64,000 nucleotides of DNA from contig CAJINV010000002.1 in NCBI GenBank assembly GCA_905178155.1, positions 11,658,591 to 11,722,590 of the forward strand, given 5' to 3'. A model generated the notes under the pieces. That model was not told the origin of the DNA. It did no database searches and worked only from the letters and a program-made list of their open reading frames with translations. Shown one piece after another: positions 57,401 to 64,000 of the stretch. The position numbers and the translations under genes were made by a program. Positions within the stretch are counted from its first letter, which is position 1, and every line of letters starts with the position of its first letter. This stretch comes from Amoebophrya sp. A120 (taxonomy: Eukaryota; Sar; Dinophyceae; Syndiniales; Amoebophryaceae).

Positions 57401-58278
57401 GAATTACAATGTTCCTCGGGGCAACTGCAAAAACAGTCATCCACTGGGCGGTCAGCGCAACGATCAGAGGCAAGGCGCTCTTCTGATCTGTAACAAAACT
57501 TTTCCCCAGCGGGCTCCAGCAAGCTGCGATCGGACGGATCCGTGCGGACCGGCGAGTCATCTTCTACATGAATCCTCCACCGGCGCGACCTGCGAAAAGG
57601 TGTGCGCTTCCTCGAGGAGCAGCGGCTACACCAGGTTATTTTTGTCTTCACCTTCGCCTGGTTAGGATTTCGACTCCGAGTGAAAGAACTGGGATCTGTG
57701 GGCGTGCCGGCTGAAGTGGAGGAGTTGAGTGAAAAAATAGTACTGCTCGATATTACCCCTTCCGCAGCGTGACGTCGGGAGAAGTCCAACCGGCGCGCGG
57801 AACGACTCGCGCTAGAGTTTACGCGTTGTCGTTTCCTACGCCGACGGGTCAGAGAGTGCGAATTCCGGCTGTAATTATGGTGTTGATGAAAAATAAGTCC
57901 TCTTCGTCGGGACAGTGACGTTGAGGGTAACGCTGACGGTGTCAAACTGCTTGCGTAATCATCACTGCTCGAAAATACACCCGTTGACCTGGTCACTCTG
58001 GTCGAGGTTGCAATTTCGTAATTCGTCCGCGACGGATGGTTGGACACTGCGCCGGTGGTGCACTCTGCATCGGAAGACACCAGGTAGTCAGGAGGACTGG
58101 CTTCCTCCACCCATCCTCCTGCATCTTCGTCCTCTACCTCCGGCGTGAACGTGCGGGCTCTGCGCTTTCGTGTGGTCCGAAACCGGTCCTCGCCAGGTCT
58201 TCTGCGGCCGAAAGCTTTCCGATGCGCAGAGGATGAGCTGCTCGGAGAGCAGCCCACCTCGGGGCGCGCAACGGACAT
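42412..58278 (-). CDS. Giant modular surface/secreted protein 1 (15 exons, about 4159 residues)
   Basis: Exons: 58278-55451, 55326-55011, 54782-53640, 53478-52719, 52337-52145, 52005-51657, 51521-50679, 50443-49873, 49705-49127, 48985-48539, 48361-48125, 47263-45457, 45277-44322, 44055-43417 and 43223-42412. Phases agree at every junction and the total is divisible by three. Residues 1-453 are Arg/Ser-rich; M454 (56919) begins a signal-peptide-like LSGFLLAALCWLPLVL. The N-terminal third carries motifs such as ICYCDQECNAENNW and VCYCDSECNVASNW. The rest repeats beta-rich modules marked by (A/G)P(x)G(Y/F) plus Cys (VNAPEGYLFDLNC, IVAPTGFEIQTNC, ITGPSGFLFAAAC) and by NP...(D/N)xW (NPSRVPTDNKWVI). 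The hydrophobic end AMAVAGVAGAAMFAGLP resembles a GPI-anchor signal. Likely a cell-surface or secreted adhesion/coat protein; no known family is recognised. Confidence 0.8.
44061..44321. mobile_element. Introner element, family 1 (giant gene 1, intron 13)
   Basis: 261 bp between imperfect direct repeats AGGAG (44056-44060) and AGGAA (44322-44326). TIRs start TATCAA and contain GTGTCTGGGTCTGGAAGA. The interior is nearly identical to the helicase introner at 2384-2645. Excision joins ATAVS|YPWNDLMPGE. Confidence 0.92.
47290..48050. repeat. Long degenerate tandem repeat filling intron 11 of giant gene 1
   Basis: Short units of about 13-18 bases, consensus near GCGAGGCACTACTTAA, run through almost the whole 860-base intron. 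At 47915-48035 they become a nearly perfect 13-mer array (AAGCGAAGCACTT, about nine copies, three with ACCT). The array stops close to both exons. Confidence 0.9.
52343..52718. mobile_element. Introner element, family 2, reversed, with internal insertion
   Basis: 376 bp between direct repeats CTTCG (52338-52342, 52719-52723). It is about 54 bp longer than other family 2 copies because GCTGATTTGAG is duplicated around an extra segment (about 52399-52460). Excision joins YTLDE|DFGNRFEI. Confidence 0.92.
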
Positions 58279-59903
58279 TTTGGGAAGATTCTGACCCGCT
58301 CTTCCGCGGGATTTTTCAGCTTCTCCCTAAAAGACGATTCGAGAAAGTTTAGTGTCTTGCGACGTTGAAATTAGGAAAGCACAAAAAGCGATGTTTGGAG
58401 TTATGTGAAAGATTTCTTTGGCTTGCATGCGAACGATTTTTCGAATTCAACGAAATAATGGGCAGGGTAGACGCTTTTAGGACATCAAAAATGGGTTGGG
58501 GGTTTAATGTCTAGATGGTTTTTCATTTTCACAATTTTTGAATCAAGCTTCTGCTCCACTCGAAAAGAACCTAGTAAGCAACAATTTGGCGCTTCGCAAA
58601 GAAACTTCGCTCTCGCTCAAGTGTCATCTCCAGCTCAGCTACTCGCTCCCGTCAAAGATGAAGAAACAAACCCCTGCTCGCTCGCTCTCCTCTCTCGTTC
58701 CGTTTTGCCTTTTCTTTTATTTGGATAATATTGACTGGACGCACAGGACGGAAGGTTCGCAAGAGCTTCTGGCTTCTGGGAAGCGACCGGATTACTTAAT
58801 CTAGTGCAGTGAAAAGGAAATTTTTGGAGAACCTTGAATGATTGCTATCGTTCACTATATTGCATTAGCGGTCGGACGTCGGTCTCGGTATTCGCATCTA
58901 GAAACTCACCGGCTGCCAAGCGCAGCGCTGATCTGTAGCAAAGTTAGCTCTATCTCCGAGTAAGTAGTACCGCGTCGCCCGAAGAAAAGACGAGACGGTA
59001 ACGGCTCACTTCCATAGTGGGCAAAGACAAGAGAATCAATTTAGAACGTTGAACGGTATAGAATCAGTCATCACGTTGATGAACCACGGTATGCTGGTAA
59101 GTAAGTAAGCATACAATATCAATATGCTCGATTCGAAATATTTTTGCGCGGCTCCGCCGAGGCATGAGCTGATGTATTTAGTAGCGTTTTTAGAAGAAAA
59201 TGTTGAAGCAAAGTGGCAGATCCAGAAAAGATCTTCTAGCTCAATAACAAGTGTAGTATAGAATGCAAGCGAATTCAAAGTTCGTTAAGGGACAAGAAAA
59301 GGCATGGCCAGCTTTGGACCTGCCTTGCCTGTAGTGTAGGTGGGGGCAACATAGACAAAAGGGTGGCGTACAACGGCAATGAGAAGGATTCTAAATCTCG
59401 CAGCAGTATAGAAAAGCGAAAATAATGCAATCACGAAAACGAAGCTCTTTGGTCTTAGTAACACAAAATTGTGGCTGCTTTGAGGCTGAGAGAAGTTTTC
59501 AATTTTGTTTTGCGAGGGGGGGCAGGTCCTCGAATAGGTCTATTGCGCGGCTCAGGGCAGCCAGTCAATGACACTCCTGCTGATGGTTTTGATACAAGGG
59601 CCTCAGAGCTTGGAAGAACTTGTATATACTCAAAGAAAGAGACAACTCCACGCATCGGGTAACGGTGAACCTGCAGCGCGGCGACGACCGTTGGACGGTG
59701 ATTGAAAAGTAATCAGCGGTCAATTCTGTGGCTTAGTTTAAGAAATAATCAAGCACCCCTGGGTGGTGTTGTGTTTGCTTTTTGAAGAAAATATGAGAAT
59801 TTCTGTTGAAGTCATAAACTACTGAAGTATTCTGCGAGAGTCGCTTGGAAGAAGAACTAGTGGTCACAACTTTTCTACATTTCAAAAAACTTCCCTACTT
59901 CTT
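58279..59903. other. Intergenic between the two giant genes, no gene seen
   Basis: About 1.6 kb. Frames are short on both strands and no module-like exon was found. It probably contains the promoter of giant gene 1 and the 3' UTR of giant gene 2. Confidence 0.5.
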
Positions 59904-62900
59904 CTACCGCCGCGCCGACCACAGTGATGCGAGCAAGACGACGACAAGGCTGGAAACGCCCGGTATCCTCGACGGGAACGCGGCTGCCGTCTGACTTCGG
60001 CCCGAGTCCGACCCCTGGCTTTGCCCCAAAGCGAACCCGGGCACCGGGAACATGACCAGCACGGTCTTGTCGCTCGCCGAAATGCACCCGCCGTTGGCCT
60101 CGCACAACGAAATGGTCCACACGTTGTCCCGTGGCACCTGCATGGGCATGGTGACCAGGAACGTGAACTGGTAGATTCCGTTTTCCAAAATACCCGGGGG
60201 CGAGTTCAACGAAATTCTTATCCTGTCCTTCTCGGTGTAGTCCAGCCAGTTTGGGGTCTTGAGGAACATCCCGGGTGTCACCGTGGTTGCGGAATCTAGC
60301 TCCTGTCGGGACACTTCCACGTGTGACAACGCGTCGATGTTGTGCACAAAACCCATCGGGAAGTTGATCAAGATCTCCCCGATGCGGTTTTTGATCACGT
60401 TACCGTCGCTCTTGGGGGACTCGCGCACTTCAAACGACAGCGTTATGCCGGAGAGCTTCCCTGCTTCCGCGCGCGTCCAGTCGAGCGCGCGTCCCCGGAG
60501 ATCCAGACCCGGCTGCAGGGTCAGCGGCGCGATGCTGAAGACCGCGTCCCGGGCGAACTTGTTGTCGTCCCGATGAAAGAGCATGATCGCGAACTTCGAG
60601 TTCTGCGGTGTGCTCGAGGGGACGAGCGCACGCACACCGAACGTGTATTCGCCGAACACTAGCGTCTCTGTGAGGGTCAAATTGAACTGCGGAATGGCGG
60701 CCGGGTTGGTCGGCTTCGTGCACTCAATGTCGCCGCCTGAGCTGGGCAACGAAATCTTGCGCAAATTCGTCGGGTCACACTTGATCTCGAACCCTTGTGG
60801 GTGCTCAACCTGTTATTTTTCGTGGTTAATATTGAAAGGGCTCATGCGACATCGATGATCAGCATCACACTCACAGCTCCCCGTAGTTGTATACTTGATT
60901 AGTATTCACATTCGACACGATTTTGTTTTTGATTCGGTAACGACTCGCGCTTGCAAGAGGACAAAGAAAAACATATACCACAATGACGCCGCCATTTGTG
61001 AGCGTCTCGACGGTGGTGAAGGTGAAGGTCATTTCTGATTCTTGGTCCATCACACCCGTATATCGGATTCTGACCGGCCCCATGTCGCGCAGCTCGAAGC
61101 CCACGGGGTCCACGCCCCAGCCGATCACCTCTTGTGTTTGCGACGTGCCCTCCACGTACCAGTCCGTGAATAGCATCTGCGGCGGGGTTTCCATGATGAG
61201 CTTTACGATGATTGGACCGGTGAGTCCGCCCTGGATGACTTGCAGTCTTGCCTTCGCACGCCCCAGCTGTGCCTGCAGCGGCTGGCAAGACACGATGTCC
61301 GCCGCCATGTTGTTCGGACTGAGGCAGTCGCCCGCCGTGAAGTTCAGTCCCGGCGGAGCGATCAGCTGCATCTCCACCGGACTGGTGGTTTTGGGGTCAA
61401 TGAACAGGTCGCACTCGATTTTCGCCTTCGGCGACCGCCGCACCGCGGACGCCCGCAACCCGTAGGCCTCCACGATGTTCGGCTGCAGCTGCCCCTGCTC
61501 TCCGTCGTTGGTATTGGTGGGCAGCGCGCCGCCGTCGAAGGTCTTGAACGTCCAGGATTCCCCCATTTGGTACGGCGCGATCAAAGACACCGTGAAACTG
61601 TAGTACGTGAACCCCTGCATCCCGTTTTGCACGCACCCCTCCGGGCAAATCACCGCCTGCAGCGTGCGGCTCGCCAGGCCGATCACCGTGGCGGGCACCA
61701 CGTCGCTCGCCAAGTCGGACCGGAACCATGGGGGGTTGTTCTCGTTGTACTTGGTAATCTTGAAATTCCGCCTTTCCATCATGTACGACGGGTCGCCCGT
61801 GTAGGACGGCTCGATCGTGAGTATGTGTCCGGGGAGGACGTTCTCGGAAAACATCAGGTGGAAATCCGCGTAGCACAGGGACCCCATCTGCGGAAAAAAC
61901 CCGCTCTTGATCGGGTAGTTCTCCGGTATGCGCTCGTACTCGCTGTAGATCCGCGGGTACCGCGGGCGCATGACGAAACCGGGGAGGCGGAACCCGCCCA
62001 CGAAGTTCAGCGCCTCGTCCATCGCTTTGGTGGTGCCCGCTCCGCCGAACGTGGTGATGTCAAAGTCGGTTTGCCCGCCGCGGAGCCCGAGCTCCACCAT
62101 GGAGATCACCAAGCGGATGCGTTGGTTAGCCACGATCGGTGCCTGGATGTTGATCGAGGCCCCGACCGGGGGGTTCAGCGGGTCCACGATCGCGCCCTCC
62201 GGGTTCAAACTCAGCGGCAAGGCCGCCGATTTGAAATCAAACCCTGGCGGATTGTTGGCGACCAGCCGCACCTCGGACGCGTCAGAAACCGGCGTAAACT
62301 CGACTGTGATCTCACTGAACGCGCGGGCGGCCTGCTTCGAGCCGGTGAGCGATATACTGACGCTGGAGAGCTGAGGCAGGATTTCCCACGAACGAATCAC
62401 CTCACTGGAGAGAATCTGGGCAGTGGGTTGCTGCGACAATATGGTGCTCCACTCGTACACGCCCGCCGAGGTGTCGGTGCCTGATGATAAATTTTGAATG
62501 AATGTCGTGCCTTCACCGCATCGCGAACCACCAGAGCGACGCCATTTGATCATTCAAGTGTACTATCGCCATTTGATTTCTTTTCCACCGCTATCAGACA
62601 AGCCTCAACAACATCAAAAGAGGACTAAAAAAAATAAAAAACGTCGCACCTAGTAGCGCATCCAGAAAGCAGTTCCACGTGGCTCCCGGAAGGGCACATG
62701 GAGGATGGATAATGGACTTGTCAATGCCTCGCCAGTGCCAGATGCGGAAAAAGTTTTCAAACAAGAACGGCGTCTGCGAGGGATTTCTCGTATCAATGCT
62801 CAGTTGGAATTGCGTGTCCTTCTCGTGCTGTACGTTTTTTTGATGATTCGAATAAATAAAATTTCAAAGAACTTGTGGGAGCAAGGCGAATGGTGTGAAA

Positions 62901-64000
62901 CATCTAGCATGCTGGACGGCAGTGCACAGTTTTCGAAATTCGCATTCATTGTTGAATTAAAAAAAACATCAGTATAAGCAATTATTGTACCGCGATGCCC
63001 CCCATTGCGGCCGTCTGAATTTCAAACATCATCAAATTCCTGGTGCAGCGCGGTCCGGTTCGGTGACCGTTCGGCAGGGCAGCCATGTCTCCAAAGTTCT
63101 TCTGGGGGTCCAGCTGCTGCGCAGCGATGGTTTCCAGCGTTGGCAGCCACTTAAAGGCGGAGCACTGTTTCCGCGCCGGCTCGGCGAACTTGGACTCCAG
63201 CTTGAAGCCCGTGGGGGCCTCGATGACCACGATGTCACCCGGGTCCACCCGGTTCGGGAAGGCGAACGTGAAAGTTAAGTCCCGCACCTCCATCATGCCG
63301 TTGCGGACCTGCACGCCAGATTCGTCGCGGTTGACCACCATGGGCACGACGAGGGGGGGCGACCCGCTCCGGATCTCGATCGTGACCGGGTTCACCATGA
63401 AACTCGTCACGTCCGACTCATCCAGCGCCCCGGCGGCCGCGGCGGTCTCGTCCACGAACGACTCCAGCTTCCACACGTACTTGTGGTTCGTGCGCTCCTG
63501 CAGCGGGTTGTTCACCTCGATGTACTATCAAATGCAAAAATGTCTAGGTCTGGAAGAGTGCATGCTTGTCATGCTTGTCTGGCATGATTCTCAAATCTGT
63601 CATGCACGTTACCCAAGAGCGCCACTTTTCTGCCATGCAGAAACGCAGTTTGTCATGCAGAATAGGCAACACCTAGAAGCTCAGAAACTTGTCATGCTGC
63701 GCCAGCACTTGTGGCCTGCTCATGATACGCCACCCAGCATCACAAGTTTCCAGACCCAGACATTTTTGCAGTTGATATGTACACCCGGTAGTCCCGCCCC
63801 GTCTCCATGGAGGAGCCGATCAATTTCAGGTTCGTGATCTTGTCGTCCGTCTGGGACACGCGGCAGCTGGTCTCGTCCTGGCTCCAGCGCCGGCCGAAAT
63901 TCGTGCGCCCCTTCTCGTCGATCCAGTCCAGCTCCTCCACGTGGGCCGTGCACTCGAAGTTGGCGGCGACGAACCGGAAGTTCTGCTGCTGCAGCGACTG
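59904..64000 (-). CDS. Giant modular surface/secreted protein 2, C-terminal part (at least 5 exons, runs off the window)
   Basis: Exons in the window: 64000-63778 (partial), 63520-62991, 62827-62650, 62480-60979 and 60809-59904. All junction phases agree, giving about 1110 residues here. The same modules as the neighbouring gene are seen: VIEAPTGFKLES, VANNPPGFDFKSA, LIAPPGLNFTAGDC and VEHPQGFEIKC, each followed later by an NP...W or MP...DNVW strand (MPMQVPRDNVWTISL). The small exon 62827-62650 was found by its motif (TRNPSQTP then IWHW) and fits phase 0 to 1. The C-terminus (PGVSSLVVVLLASLWSARR) after a Ser/Gly/Gln-rich stretch resembles a GPI-anchor signal. It is a tandem paralogue of giant gene 1; the start is outside the window. 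Confidence 0.8.
63526..63777. mobile_element. Introner element, family 1-like with divergent interior
   Basis: 252 bp between direct repeats TGTAC (63521-63525, 63778-63782). TIRs match family 1 (AAAAATGTCTAGGTCTGGAAG), but the interior differs from the copies at 2384 and 44061. Excision joins GRDYRVYI|EVNNP, recreating the module strand. Confidence 0.9.

Overview
This 64 kb window is nuclear DNA of a eukaryote, most likely a syndinian dinoflagellate of the Amoebophrya type. Three things point there. Every gene I can support (16) is on the minus strand, a one-way layout common in dinoflagellates. Genes are closely spaced with many small introns. Ten introns are compact mobile elements (introners) with terminal inverted repeats (TIRs) and a short direct repeat at each end, as reported for Amoebophrya genomes. 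The species is an inference. No rRNA, tRNA, CRISPR array, spliced-leader gene or transposase was seen.

Layout, with genes named by + strand position (each is transcribed right to left). 0.7-3.3 kb: DEAD-box RNA helicase split by an introner. 3.9-5.3 kb: PhyH-like 2-oxoglutarate oxygenase lacking its distal iron-binding His. 5.4-6.1 kb: probable mitochondrial membrane protein. 6.5-8.8 kb: coiled-coil protein and small membrane protein, overlapping by ATGA. 9.5-11.7 kb: multi-pass membrane protein with a C-terminal GNAT acetyltransferase domain. 11.7-14.0 kb: no gene seen. 14.0-24.4 kb: a 12-exon, about 2173-residue gene with a MATH domain, a USP-type deubiquitinase fold without its catalytic Cys, a very long Ser/Gln/Asn-rich tail and a late RING/U-box-like plus TRAF-type Cys/His region. 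25.6-26.8 kb: RING-CH ubiquitin ligase. 27.0-28.7 kb: secreted or anchored methyltransferase-like protein. 29.2-31.6 kb: divergent histone-deacetylase-fold protein. 32.4-33.8 kb: EF-hand protein. 34.5-36.7 kb: unknown Glu/Ala-rich protein with two introners. 37.2-39.9 kb: RIO1 kinase. 40.5-41.3 kb: PEBP-family protein.

From 42.4 kb to the right edge lie two tandem related genes for giant modular surface proteins. The first (42412-58278) has 15 exons and encodes about 4159 residues. The second (59904 to beyond 64000) is cut by the window edge. Both repeat a module with an 'APxG(Y/F)' motif and an 'NP...(D/N)xW' motif, and both end in a hydrophobic tail resembling a GPI-anchor signal.

I joined exons by hand and checked that reading phase is kept at every junction. 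All complete multi-exon models close in frame. At the introners, keeping one copy of the flanking direct repeat restores conserved motifs exactly (for example PTRE|LAMQI in the helicase). The most interesting content is the set of at least five introner families spliced outside GT-AG rules and in either orientation, the MATH-pseudoUSP-RING/TRAF fusion, and the two giant modular surface proteins.
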